A stretch of 64,000 bases of DNA from SZUA-265 sp965651905. Its GTDB lineage: Bacteria; Myxococcota_A; Polyangia; Polyangiales; Polyangiaceae. The DNA lies in NCBI GenBank assembly GCA_965651905.1, contig CBFGUG010000007.1, positions 1 through 64,000 on the forward strand. The letters are read 5' to 3'. Below are positions 46,115-55,700 of this stretch, one piece after another (positions within the stretch are counted from its first letter, which is position 1; each line of letters starts with the position of its first letter). Below the pieces are notes generated by a model. That model ran no database searches, was not told where the DNA came from, and worked only from the letters and a program-made list of their open reading frames with translations. The position numbers and the translations under genes are program-made.

Positions 46115-46560
46115 AATGGAATCATCTCCTCAACTTTGTCTCGGAATTCGCTCAGCTGCCGTTCGTCCATGCGCAGTGCATCGTCGAGCCGCGGCTTCGA
46201 CCACAGCTCGATGTGCGAGCCCATGCCTGCCCACAATCCCTCGCTGTCCAAACCTGCGTGTTGCTGCAGGTCGGCGGGAACCCGCACGCGTCCCGAAGCG
46301 TCGATGTCGAGGTCTTGGGCGCGCGAGATGTACATGCGGCGGAACTGATTGATCTGCGTATTCAAGCGAGGCAGCGCAGCAATCTTGGCCTCGAGCTCCT
46401 CCCACCCCGATAGCGGGTAGACGTGCAGGCATTCGTCGAACGGCCAGGGAGCGATCACCACCCGACCCTGGTCGTCGGCCTCGAGCTTCTCGCGGAAGCG
46501 AGCAGGCAAGCTGAGCCGCCCCTTCTTGTCGATGCTGTGCAGGAACTGACCGCGAAACAT
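46111..46560 (-). CDS. mraZ: Transcriptional regulator MraZ
   Basis: 149 residues with two SpoVT-AbrB-like repeats: FRGQFLHSIDKKGRLSLPARFR and a second centred on LDIDASGRVRVPADLQ. In characterised bacteria MraZ forms a ring and binds TGGG-type repeats upstream of its own gene to control the dcw operon. Three such repeats lie about 80 bases upstream here, so self-regulation is likely. It is the first gene of the cluster. Confidence 0.97.
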   Translation of the reverse strand: MFRGQFLHSIDKKGRLSLPARFREKLEADDQGRVVIAPWPFDECLHVYPLSGWEELEAKIAALPRLNTQINQFRRMYISRAQDLDIDASGRVRVPADLQQHAGLDSEGLWAGMGSHIELWSKPRLDDALRMDERQLSEFRDKVEEMIPL

Positions 46561-46637
46561 CTTTGCTCTTCACGACTGAAGCCAACGCTGAAACTACGGA
46601 AGGAATTTGAACCTGAGAGCTGCTGACGGGAACCTGA

Positions 46638-46662
46638 TCCACTTTCCGCCACTCTGTCCCAC
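46638..46662 (-). promoter_or_regulatory. MraZ operator: three direct boxes
   Basis: On the minus strand GTGGG, GTGGC and GTGGA occur with exact 10-base spacing (five-base boxes, five-base spacers). This is the arrangement of MraZ boxes known in other bacteria. The centre is about 90 bases upstream of the mraZ ATG. Confidence 0.75.
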
Positions 46663-46672
46663 TTGGTGCCCC

Positions 46673-46702
46673 AACCTACGGCGTCCATCCGCCTCGTGTC
46701 AA
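46673..46702 (-). promoter_or_regulatory. Candidate sigma-70 promoter of mraZ
   Basis: TTGACA (46697-46702) is separated by 18 bases from TAGGTT (46673-46678), giving a predicted start near 46666, right beside the MraZ boxes. The -35 is perfect and the -10 weak, which suits regulation. No second candidate of equal quality is seen between here and the next gene at 46997. Confidence 0.45.
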
Positions 46703-46996
46703 CGTCTGGCGCACGAATGATAGTCACATCATTTCAACAACTTGTGCGAACCACCCACAACCACATCATGGACGTTCAGTGACGAAACGTCCGGCGCGTT
46801 CACACCACTAACCACTTCGATAAGTGCGCTAGAGCCACGAAATCACGAGGGGTGAGGCCATCCCGAGATGCTGCGACGGTGGGCGGAGCCCGCGCCACGG
46901 GTTCCGGCGCCGAGGCGCTCAGCGATACCTCGCGAAAGCAGGCCGACGGACGTCGTGCGCGTCGCGGGTCTTGGGGAGCTCGGCTGGCCGTCGCCG
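46703..46996. other. Intergenic region upstream of the dcw promoter
   Basis: This stretch lies between the end of the B12-binding gene and the mraZ promoter. It is locally AT-richer around 46720-46850 (for example tagtcacatcatttcaac). Short open frames here have no domain-like sequence. No terminator hairpin with a T-tract was found. Confidence 0.4.
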
Positions 46997-47413
46997 TCAG
47001 TCGAGCGGCACGACGTTGGTGTGGACCCAGTCCACTATCGTCTGCAACTCGGTGCCTGGTCCGAAGATCTCGGCCACACCGTGCTGCTTGAGTCGCTCAG
47101 CGTCCTCATCGGGTACGATGCCCCCACCAAACACTAGAATGTCGTCGGCCGCCTCCGCACGCAGTGCGTCCATGACTGCCGCAAACAGCGTCTCGTGTGC
47201 GCCGCTCATTATCGAAAGACCGACCGCGTCCACATCTTCGTCGATGGCCGCACGCGCGATCATTTCAGGGGTTTGATGGAGGCCCGTGTAGATCACCTCG
47301 CAACCGCTGTCGCGCAGCGCTCTGGCCACGACCTTCGCTCCTCGGTCGTGGCCATCCAGCCCGGGCTTCGCAACCAGGACACGAATGGGCACTTTCTTGC
47401 GCTCGGCGGTCAC
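46997..47413 (-). CDS. Cobalamin-binding subunit of methylmalonyl-CoA-type mutase
   Basis: 138 residues. A standalone B12-binding domain. IRVLVAKPGLDGHDRGAKVV contains the D-x-H-x-x-G motif whose His replaces the lower axial ligand of cobalamin; VGLSIMSGAHETLF (SxL/S motif) and LVFGGGIVPDED (GG) complete it. Size and sequence match the small subunit of two-component methylmalonyl-CoA or related acyl-CoA mutases. The large catalytic subunit is not in the window. The GTG start overlaps the rsmE stop as GTGA, so the two are probably co-translated. Confidence 0.88.
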   Translation of the reverse strand: MTAERKKVPIRVLVAKPGLDGHDRGAKVVARALRDSGCEVIYTGLHQTPEMIARAAIDEDVDAVGLSIMSGAHETLFAAVMDALRAEAADDILVFGGGIVPDEDAERLKQHGVAEIFGPGTELQTIVDWVHTNVVPLD

Positions 47414-48237
47414 GGCTTTGATTCTAGCAGCGCTGTGGTCGTCTGGGAGAGTCCCGATGGCTTCGCAGACGACACCTTCTGTAGCCAGGCTGCGACGATC
47501 GCCAGCGCGGCCACGGCGGCCAGCTCCGTGCGCAGGACCAGCGGACCGAGATCGGCTCGGAGCCCACCCGCTGCATCCAGTCGAGCAACCTCTTCATGAC
47601 TCAGTCCTCCCTCGGGGCCGACCCAGAGCCGCAGCGGGTGATCAGCGCTGAAGCCGTTTCCGGGTGCGGCGAGCGTACACTGCTCGAGTACAGTGAGCAG
47701 CGGCGCTGCCCGGGCGTTGGGGTGCAATATGACATCACTGCCTGAGCGGCGCGCCGCTTCGTTCAACATCGCGTCAAAGGCGATGGGACCGCGGACTACG
47801 GGGAGATTAGAACGACCACACTGACGCACAGTATCCACGAGCACGCTCTCGAAGCGCGGGTCGTCGCCCGAAGATTTGTCGACACGCCGCGGCACGCTGC
47901 GCGCCGACTCGACGAAGTTTACTTCCCCCGCCCCCAGCGCAACGGCACTCCGCAACACTCGCTCGGTCTTGTCTCCCTTGCCCAGACCTTGCACCAGCAC
48001 GAGCCCAGGAAACCCCAGGCACTCACCCGCAGTCACGTTAGATACGTCTACGGACACCGCACGGCCACTCACCCGCAGGGTGCCGAGGCCCTGCGTCACA
48101 GCCCATGGGTCGATCACCTCGCAAGCCTCGCCATCTCGCATACGCAGCACGCGCGTCGCGTAGCGCGACTCCGCAGCGCTCAACCCGAGGAGTCCCGGTG
48201 TCAGGGGTGAGGCGATGATTCTGTTTTTCTTCGACAC
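47410..48237 (-). CDS. rsmE: 16S rRNA (uracil1498-N3)-methyltransferase RsmE
   Basis: 275 residues, a SPOUT-class methyltransferase acting on U1498 of 16S rRNA. A PUA-like N-terminal domain (YATRVLRMRDGEACEVID) is followed by VLVQGLGKGDKTERVLRSAVALGAGEVNFVESARS and the SAM knot motifs RLWVGPEGGLSHEEV and LGPLVLRTELAAVAAL. A GTG start at 48237 gives the usual N-terminus. Only 30 bases separate it from the divergent gene at 48268. Confidence 0.93.
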   Translation of the reverse strand: MSKKNRIIASPLTPGLLGLSAAESRYATRVLRMRDGEACEVIDPWAVTQGLGTLRVSGRAVSVDVSNVTAGECLGFPGLVLVQGLGKGDKTERVLRSAVALGAGEVNFVESARSVPRRVDKSSGDDPRFESVLVDTVRQCGRSNLPVVRGPIAFDAMLNEAARRSGSDVILHPNARAAPLLTVLEQCTLAAPGNGFSADHPLRLWVGPEGGLSHEEVARLDAAGGLRADLGPLVLRTELAAVAALAIVAAWLQKVSSAKPSGLSQTTTALLESKP

Positions 48238-48267
48238 GACTGCGAATCGGTCATACTACCTAGCCTG

Positions 48268-49317
48268 GTGCTGAGGAATAGGTCCCATTGGTTGGCGGCA
48301 GCCGCGCTGCTGGGGCTACTCGGACTCCTCAGTTGGCCGTTCTGGTCCTCCCGGAGTTCCGAGGGCACAAATTCCGCGCACGAGCCCGCGGCGAAGTCGG
48401 GCGCACGGCGGTTCGGCGCACGTCCCTCGAGTGATGACTTCGATGATGAGGCGAAGCTCAGCTTGTCGCGAGCGACGCTGAACTCACGCATCGAGCAGTT
48501 GCAGCAGCAACTGACGATAGCAGCAGCAGACGACGCCACGCATGCCGACACCGCGATCCAACTGGAGTTGGTGAGGGCGCTGGGTCCGCACGCTTCAGAG
48601 CGCACCCGCAACGCGCTGATCGAAGCCCTGTCGGCACCAGCCACCAGTCCAGCCGTGAGAGGGACGGCTGACGGCGGCGCCGACAGTGCCGTGGATTCAC
48701 TCGGGCTGGCGGTGGCGTTGCTTCAGAGTGGGGCGACCAGCGAGAGTCTTGCTCCGTGGCAAGCTGCGAGCGCGCTCGAGGTGCGTCCGACGACGGATGC
48801 AGCGATCGCCGGACAACTCGAGCTGCGATCGTTGCTCGTGCGTGAAGGTGCACGACGCACGCCTGACTCCGTGAGCGAACTGGATGCAGCGCGAGCCCGA
48901 GCTCAAGCCAGGCTTACGCTGCTGCTGAGAAACAACGCCGCACTGAGTCGTGAGCAGTGGGCGCTGGCTGGCGCAGTCCTGCGCAACGCGAGCCGCGCCG
49001 CCACCCCGACGACTCGCGACTACCTCGCCAACCTGTTCGCGAAACTGAGAGCGTTGCCGCCCCCTGACGACGTCGGTCTGCAGGCGGCTCGGCTGGAAGC
49101 GTTGGCCACAGGAACCATCGCCACATCGCTGAGGTCCGCCGAGTTACGTGTTCACTTGAGCCAGATGGCTGACGTGTTGTCGAAGACCGCAGCTGGGGTC
49201 GAGGTGGACGCCTCCCAACTCGCGTGGTGGAGTGACACTGCCTCGAGCCTGCGCGCCCTGCGACTGGCACGCACCGTGATCTTCAGGCCTGAGACACCGA
49301 GCCCACGCACAGAATGA
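48268..49317 (+). CDS. Signal-anchored protein of unknown function
   Basis: 349 residues, not recognised. One hydrophobic helix near the N-terminus (WLAAAALLGLLGLLSWPFW), then a disordered Ser/Ala/Gly-rich stretch and a long Ala/Leu/Arg-rich helical region without Cys. It is probably anchored in the inner membrane with the bulk outside. The start at GTG 48268 is uncertain. It is divergent from rsmE with only 30 bases between, so the promoters must overlap the genes. Confidence 0.6.
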   Translation: MLRNRSHWLAAAALLGLLGLLSWPFWSSRSSEGTNSAHEPAAKSGARRFGARPSSDDFDDEAKLSLSRATLNSRIEQLQQQLTIAAADDATHADTAIQLELVRALGPHASERTRNALIEALSAPATSPAVRGTADGGADSAVDSLGLAVALLQSGATSESLAPWQAASALEVRPTTDAAIAGQLELRSLLVREGARRTPDSVSELDAARARAQARLTLLLRNNAALSREQWALAGAVLRNASRAATPTTRDYLANLFAKLRALPPPDDVGLQAARLEALATGTIATSLRSAELRVHLSQMADVLSKTAAGVEVDASQLAWWSDTASSLRALRLARTVIFRPETPSPRTE

Positions 49318-49727
49318 GGCCGGCCTCGAAATGCTGGTGCTGGATGCGTCGGCCACGCGGGCAGCCAGGTTCTGGCCGAACCGTGATTTTCCGGGTCCAA
49401 CGGACCGTAGTCAGGACGGCGTGAGGCCCGCGCAACGACGTGAACTGACCGCGGCTGTGGAACGTTGCCATCATCGAGACGACGGTCTGAAACGTCGTGC
49501 AGCCAGCGACCCCATGTGCGGGCGGTGAACGGTGCACGGCGAACACGCGAGGTCGAACCAAGGTTTGCATGGACCCCAGAAAAATGCGGCTCGCGACGCA
49601 CCTCGCGTTGGCCGAAGGTCAGCGCGGACGCGGCGCGAGGTGCGGCCATCGGGCGTCGCCGGATAACCCTTGCAGCGGTCGGGAGTTTGGTGATAGCGAT
49701 GCTCTCCCAGCAAAAGGGAGCTGAATC
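49318..49727. other. Intergenic region, 410 bp
   Basis: This lies between two plus-strand genes. Open frames on both strands are short, Arg-rich and without domain character. I see no RNA gene, repeat or clear terminator; it presumably holds the promoter of the lipoprotein gene. Confidence 0.4.
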
Positions 49728-50447
49728 ATGCAAAGCCAGTTCATCCGCAATCTGCTCTGCTTGGGCCTGGTCGGGCTCACCGCCAACCTGCTCAGCGCTT
49801 GCGGCTCAGAAGAAGCCGAATACACGCCCAAACCGGCCTACACTGGTGACAAGGCCAGCCTGCCGCCGATGCCGAACGTCCCGCAAAATCCGATCAAGGC
49901 GGGTGACGCCTACACGGTTTGGGGCGCGAGTTACCACCTGCGCAGCCGTGTCCACCAAGACTCGATCAAGGGCAAAGACATCAAGCTCACGGGCTACATC
50001 ACCAAGACCAATCTGCCCGACGCGCCTGAGTGCGCCGTGCACGAGATGGGCAAAGAAGACCCCGAGGACTGCAAGCCCCCAATTCCCACGTTCTGGGTTG
50101 GTGACACGCCGAACGCTGAGGAGAAAGATTCGATCAAGGTGATGGGTTGGGCGTCCAACTACGCCAACATCTACAACGCGATCGAAGAGTTCGAGAAGCG
50201 CGACAAGAAGAAGAACCTCAAGGATGAAGACAAGGAGCCATTGATGGACGGCTTCTGGATGGTACCCATCCCGGATCCACTCCCCGTCAAGGGCGCGAAG
50301 GTCACTGTCGAAGGCCAGTACAAGAACACCTTCACCAAGGCCAGCGCAGGCGCAGAAGCCGACCCGATCATGGGGATCTTGACGTACACCAAGATGGAGT
50401 ATCTGGAGAAGCCAGAGGAAAAGGCCACCCTGCCCGGCATGAAATAG
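49728..50447 (+). CDS. Lipoprotein of unknown function, possibly OB-fold-like
   Basis: 239 residues with a clear signal peptide and lipobox LSAC (Cys25). The mature part has beta-rich segments (IKGKDIKLTGYITKTN, SIKVMGWASNYANIYN, VKGAKVTVEGQYKNTF) whose spacing suggests an OB-type barrel, plus a strongly charged insert (EKRDKKKNLKDEDKE). Two Cys (in PECAVHEMG and EDCKPP) could form a disulfide. ATG at 49728 follows a good GGGAG. An intrinsic terminator lies 61 bases after the stop. No family recognised. Confidence 0.7.
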   Translation: MQSQFIRNLLCLGLVGLTANLLSACGSEEAEYTPKPAYTGDKASLPPMPNVPQNPIKAGDAYTVWGASYHLRSRVHQDSIKGKDIKLTGYITKTNLPDAPECAVHEMGKEDPEDCKPPIPTFWVGDTPNAEEKDSIKVMGWASNYANIYNAIEEFEKRDKKKNLKDEDKEPLMDGFWMVPIPDPLPVKGAKVTVEGQYKNTFTKASAGAEADPIMGILTYTKMEYLEKPEEKATLPGMK

Positions 50448-50508
50448 TCGAGCAACCGACGACCACGCGGCCCGACGAACGGCAGCGTAGTCGAGCGGCG
50501 GCCGTCTG

Positions 50509-50540
50509 AAAGGCGCATCCCAACTCGGTGATGCGCCTTT
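50509..50540 (+). terminator. Intrinsic terminator
   Basis: A perfect 11-bp stem (aaaggcgcatc / gatgcgccttt) with a 10-base loop, followed by cgcgatttt. It ends the lipoprotein gene. The A/T-flanked stem could also act on the opposite strand. Confidence 0.85.
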
Positions 50541-50682
50541 CGCGATTTTGCAGCTCGAATTGCAGGCAGGACGGCCCGATCGGAGGTCCCAACGCAGGTG
50601 TTCCAAGCGAATCGAGACCGTCAGCGGGATCTGCTCTAAGCTCCCACCAGCAGTGAACTCGGCACCCAAAAACCTCATTGGT

Positions 50683-52776
50683 ATGGCGCGTTTGCCCTCG
50701 GCAGCCTGGCTCGCTACCAGTGTCATACTGCTGAGCACGACACTGCTGCTCGGATGTCTTCGTAAGGACTACCCACCACAGCCCGTGGTCAGCCAGATCA
50801 CCCTGCAGGGTCAGCAAAGCGCCGACACTCGGGGGCTCCTGAGCGGCCTAGCAACCGTCGAGTCGCCTCGGTTCTTGGGGATTTGGGACGGCGTCGCGTT
50901 CGAATACGAGGTTTACGATCCGGATCTGTTGGCGAAGGACTTGCAGCGTGTCGAACGCTACTTGCATGCCAAAGGTTACTATGAGGCGAAGGTCGTCGCC
51001 GCCAGAGTGATCCCCGAAGACGCACACCGCGTTCGCGTCGAGATCCGAATCACCGAGGGCGCACCCGTGTTGACTCGCAGCGTGACCCCACGCGGGCTCG
51101 AAACGTTGTCCATCGACGTTGCGACAGACGCGTTGCGCGGTAACCTGGTGAGCGTCGGCAGTCCCTTCGACGAAGGCGACTACGCGGCGTCCAAGAAGAA
51201 CATGGTGACGGCGATGCGCAACGCCGGCTACGCGTTCGCCAAGGTCGAAGGTCAGGCCGTCGTCGACGTTGCCAACCACACCGCAGACGTCACTTACCAA
51301 GTCCGGCCCGGACCCATGACTCGCTATGGTGAGATCAGCATAGTCGGCCTGGATGAGGTCCCGAGGAGCAAGGTCGAAGCGGTCCTCGACCTCGTGCCAG
51401 GTGAGCGTTACTCCCAAGCTGACGTCGACGACGCTCGTCGCGCAGTGGGCGCATTGGGCGTTTTTTCGAGTGTGGCGGTGGGGATCGAAGAGGGTTCACC
51501 AGAAGCCGAACAGGTACCGATCGTGGTGCGCGTCGAGGAAGCGCGTCTCCGAACCGTGAGAGCTGGTGGAGGCGTCGAACTCGACGCGCTGAAGTTGGCA
51601 ACGCACGCCACCGTCGGTTGGGAGGACCGCAACTTTCTCGGCGGCGTTCGAAGGTTCAGCATCGATGCGAAACCCGGCCTGATCTACTACCCCACTCGCT
51701 TCGGAAATCTGCAAGCTCCGGACCGCGCCCTGTTCACCCAAGAACTCAAGGCGCGGCTGCATCAGCCCGCGATGTTCGAAGGCAGGACGGCCGGGTTCGT
51801 GAGCAGCAGCTTCAGCGTTCAGCCGCTGCTCTACTCCGATGGAGATCCCGACGAAGGCATCGTCGGCTTCAGCGAACTCAAGGCGTCGACGGGTTTGGAG
51901 CGGGCGTTTTGGGAGCATCACTTGTTCGTCACCTCCTCCTACAACTGGCAACTGGAACTGCCAGTCGATTACAGCCAATTGACCCTGGGACGAGGCATTG
52001 CCGCCGACGACGAACTGCTCGAAGATCTGGTGATCGCTTTTCCAGAGATCGTCGCCAACCTGGACTTCAGGGACGACAGGCTCAACCCGACGCAGGGTGC
52101 CCTACTGAGCGTAAACCTACAGACAGCTGCCAAATTTTTCGGAAGCGATGTGAGCGACACGCGCGTCCGCCCCGAAGCACGTTTCTACGTACCGATTTCG
52201 AAGTCCGTCACGTTCGCTACTCGGTTTGCCACGGGATTCTTGTTCACGAACAACTATGGCGACACGCTCGGGGAAGACGAAGCACAGTTCAGCGACGCGG
52301 AGCTGGCTCGAGACCAGCAGAAGCTGTTGTTCCGCGGTTTCTTTTCTGGCGGCCCCAACTCCAACCGCGGCTACCCGCTGAGAGAAGTCGGCCCCCATGG
52401 AAACGTCCGCTTCCTCACGCGCAATGTGGACTGTGTCGCCGCTCCAGCGTCGTTCACTTGCAACAGGCCGTTAGGAGGCGTCACGCTGTGGGAAGCCAGT
52501 GCAGAGGTACGTTTTCCGATCGCGTCTGCACTGCGCGGCGTCACCTTTCTCGATGGTAGCGACGTGGGTCGCGACCTGACCTTGAGTTTCCTCGCGCCAC
52601 ATTTGTCTGCAGGCATGGGGTTGCGCTACGCCACGCCAATCGGACCCGTTCGACTCGACGTCGGCTACCGACTGCAGTTCGCTCAAGACTTTGGAGAGGG
52701 TCCATACGACCCAGAACCTGGTGACATCCTAGGACTACCCATCGCCATTCACCTGACTCTCGGAGAAGCGTTTTGA
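50683..52776 (+). CDS. tamA: TamA-like Omp85 outer-membrane protein with a lipobox
   Basis: 697 residues. POTRA domains (for example VERYLHAKGYYEAKVVAARV and YGEISIVGLDEVPRSKVEAVLDLVPGERYSQADVDDARRAVGALGVF) are followed by a C-terminal Omp85 beta-barrel. The barrel contains the conserved loop FFSGGPNSNRGYPLREVGPHG (RGY motif) and a terminal Phe. The signal sequence reads LLLGC (Cys25), a lipobox, which is unusual for Omp85 proteins. ATG at 50683 is chosen because the signal peptide starts there; the upstream extension has no such character. The stop overlaps the start of tamB, as expected for the TAM complex. Confidence 0.88.
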   Translation: MARLPSAAWLATSVILLSTTLLLGCLRKDYPPQPVVSQITLQGQQSADTRGLLSGLATVESPRFLGIWDGVAFEYEVYDPDLLAKDLQRVERYLHAKGYYEAKVVAARVIPEDAHRVRVEIRITEGAPVLTRSVTPRGLETLSIDVATDALRGNLVSVGSPFDEGDYAASKKNMVTAMRNAGYAFAKVEGQAVVDVANHTADVTYQVRPGPMTRYGEISIVGLDEVPRSKVEAVLDLVPGERYSQADVDDARRAVGALGVFSSVAVGIEEGSPEAEQVPIVVRVEEARLRTVRAGGGVELDALKLATHATVGWEDRNFLGGVRRFSIDAKPGLIYYPTRFGNLQAPDRALFTQELKARLHQPAMFEGRTAGFVSSSFSVQPLLYSDGDPDEGIVGFSELKASTGLERAFWEHHLFVTSSYNWQLELPVDYSQLTLGRGIAADDELLEDLVIAFPEIVANLDFRDDRLNPTQGALLSVNLQTAAKFFGSDVSDTRVRPEARFYVPISKSVTFATRFATGFLFTNNYGDTLGEDEAQFSDAELARDQQKLLFRGFFSGGPNSNRGYPLREVGPHGNVRFLTRNVDCVAAPASFTCNRPLGGVTLWEASAEVRFPIASALRGVTFLDGSDVGRDLTLSFLAPHLSAGMGLRYATPIGPVRLDVGYRLQFAQDFGEGPYDPEPGDILGLPIAIHLTLGEAF

Positions 52777-55700
52777 GCGACCAGCCCCACCAACCGTGGG
52801 CGCGACGAATCGCCAGGCAAGGCTTGTCATCTCTCGCGGTACTGCTCGTGTTCTCACTCGCGCTGTGCATGGCGATCGTACTGCACGCGAACACTTCCCC
52901 GGTCCGCAGTGTCGTCACCCAACGAGCCAATGCACTGCTCTCCACCGCTCTCTACGGCCGGGTTGAAATCGAACGCATCACAGCGCTTTCCATGAAGGCT
53001 GTGGAGCTAACACGGGTCGAACTGCACGATGAGCTCGGCAACGTAGTCGTCGAACTAGAAACGGTACGTATCGAATTGGACAGCATCTCGCTGTTGACCG
53101 ACATCTTATTCGACGAAAGCACGTTGAACGTAGTGATCTCCCATGCCCGTGCGGAACACGCGGTCGTGCGCATGATTCCCGCTCCTGACGGAGAGCTGAC
53201 ACTGGAACGAGCATTCACTCCGAGACCACGTCCCAAACGCGACCCGAGCGACGACGAGTCGAGCGACCGCTATGTCCGCGTCTGGTTGCCACTCGTCGAA
53301 CTGGGAGTAATCGACGGCGAAGTCGGCGTTGAGGGCTGGGAGCAACTCGGCATCTTGCTCGCCGGCGTGCGCGGCAAGCTGCTCTTCAGTCCCAAGGGTA
53401 TCGCCGTAGACGTGGATCGCTTCGGGGCGAACATCACGGGACTATCAGACAGCACGATTCGTGGAACAGGCACTTACATGCTTCGTGCGCCCGGTCCGAT
53501 GCAGGTGGAGTTTACGGGTCGCATCGACGACTCGGAAGTACAGGCCAATGCCCGCCTGGAAGGTGACGTAACGAGCCTCGAAGTCACTGCACCCCGCGTA
53601 CGTCCAGAAATGTTCCGCAAGCTGGTACCCGAGTGGCCATTGCTCGATCCGCTCAGCCTGCGTTTGAGCGCACAGGGTCGGTTACCTCAGCTCGACACAC
53701 GCGCGAACGTGGTGGTCGACGGCGGAGGCGAAGCCGAACTTTCTGGAATCGTCAACCTCTCCACGCCAGTCACCGTACAGGTGGACGCAGAAGTGTCCGA
53801 GTTCAACCTTCAAACGTTGGCCCGAGATGCTCCCAGCACGAGCATTTCTGCTCGGTGCAATGTCGGGCTGGAACTATCCAGCGAGGCAACGAGCGCTGCG
53901 TTGGTCGGCACCACCGACGCGACACAGATCGGGGGCGTCGAGGTTCCTGCTACGGAGTTCGACTTGGCGGTTGACGAACTGGGCGTGTCCGGCAATGTTC
54001 ACCTGCAGGAACCAGGAGCGCCCTTGACGGCTGAAGGGAGCTACCGCGATGGCACGCTGACCCTCGACGCCCACGTCACCAACGCATCGCTTAACACCCA
54101 GCGGAGAGTCCCGCGAGGGATCTCGGGGGTTACCGCGTTGGATGCCAAACTCGTGCTGGATGATGAGCAGCTCGAACTCGAGGCGAGTGGCAGTATCAAT
54201 CACCTCGCGGTTCGCCCGCTGACAGTCGCTCGGGTGGAGTTCGAGACGCAGATCAGCGCGCCGCTGGCCGACCTTGCGTCACTAACATACGAGGTCGATG
54301 CTCGCGTCACACGCCCGGAGATTTCGGGTTACGGATTCGATCGAGGCCAGGTTCGCGCGAGCGGCAACGCCGACAGCGTATTGGTCGATCTCGACCTTCG
54401 CGCAGACGACGGACGACAGGTGGCGGCTCGAGGACGCGTGTTCATCGATACCCTCGCGATTCGAAACGCCACACTGAGGCTGTCCCGAAGCGAGCTTGAG
54501 CTGCGTGCTGAGGTGCGGCACCTCGATCTCGAACGCTCGGTGATCGACGCGCCCATGATCGAAGTCGACGGCCCCCAGGGTAGGCTCAGAGCCTCTGTCG
54601 ACTTCGCGCCTGGGCGTGTGCAGGGCCAGCTGTCGGCAACCAACCTGGACCTCGGACGCTTGACGAGTCAGCTTCGCCTCGGCTCGATCCCTGTGGCTGG
54701 CAGCATGAACGTGGAAGCCGACGTCTCGATCGGCGAGGACGTCCAGCACGCCAAGTTGCGCGCGGGTGCAAGCAAGGTCTCGATCATGAACTGGGGACGT
54801 TCGGACCTTTCCGTGACCGCCGATCTAGACGGACACGCGTTTGCGGGGACGATCAACGGCAAGGACGAGATGGGGTTCACGGTACAAGGTAACTGGAACG
54901 CGCAACTCGGCGGACATCCCTTGACTGCGGAAGCCTGGAGCGCCGTGACGGGAACATCGGAGCTTGGCGTGCTGGGGGTCGACCTAGCTCCGCTGGCGCT
55001 CGCGATCCCAAACGACGTGTTGTCCTCGATCGATGGGAAGCTCGGAGTGCGCACGCTGCTCCAACGCACTTCGCGGGAGGGCTTCCCCAACGCGTTCGTC
55101 GAAGTGGGTGCCTCCATCGAACACGCGACCCTCAACATCGGGGAATCGCCGACTCAGATGAGCGACGTCGAACTCTACATGAACAACGCCTTCGACGCGG
55201 CAAACGAGCGATTGACCAGCGTGACCACCGCGGGCGACCTCCACGGACAGCTTTTCAGTGTGAGTTCCAGTCTCGAAGTCCAACCACGAGCGTGGCTCGA
55301 CGATGCAGTGGAAGCGCTGAGAGACTTCCGCAAGTCGGACCTGAGTGTGACGGCCTCGGTTCCGCAGCGTTGGTTGTCCCACTTTCCGGGCGCGCAGCTG
55401 GAAGGTACCGACGGCATCGTCGAAGGTCAGGTCGCAGTGTACGGCACTCTCATCGATCCGCGCGTGTCCTTGCAGGTTTCTGCTCGCAAGCTGCGCGTAC
55501 CGAACGTCACCGCGGACGCGGATCTGGCCGTCAACTTGACGGGTTCGTACGCTCCTCAAGCAGGTGACGTCGACATCGAACTGGTTGGATCGGGGCGGGG
55601 ACGAAGCCTGGTGCTGGGCAAGGCACAGGGGAACGTGCCCTGGGTCAACATCGATCGAGGTGAGGGGTGGAACCTGAGCGGAAGGTTCTTCTTGGATCGA

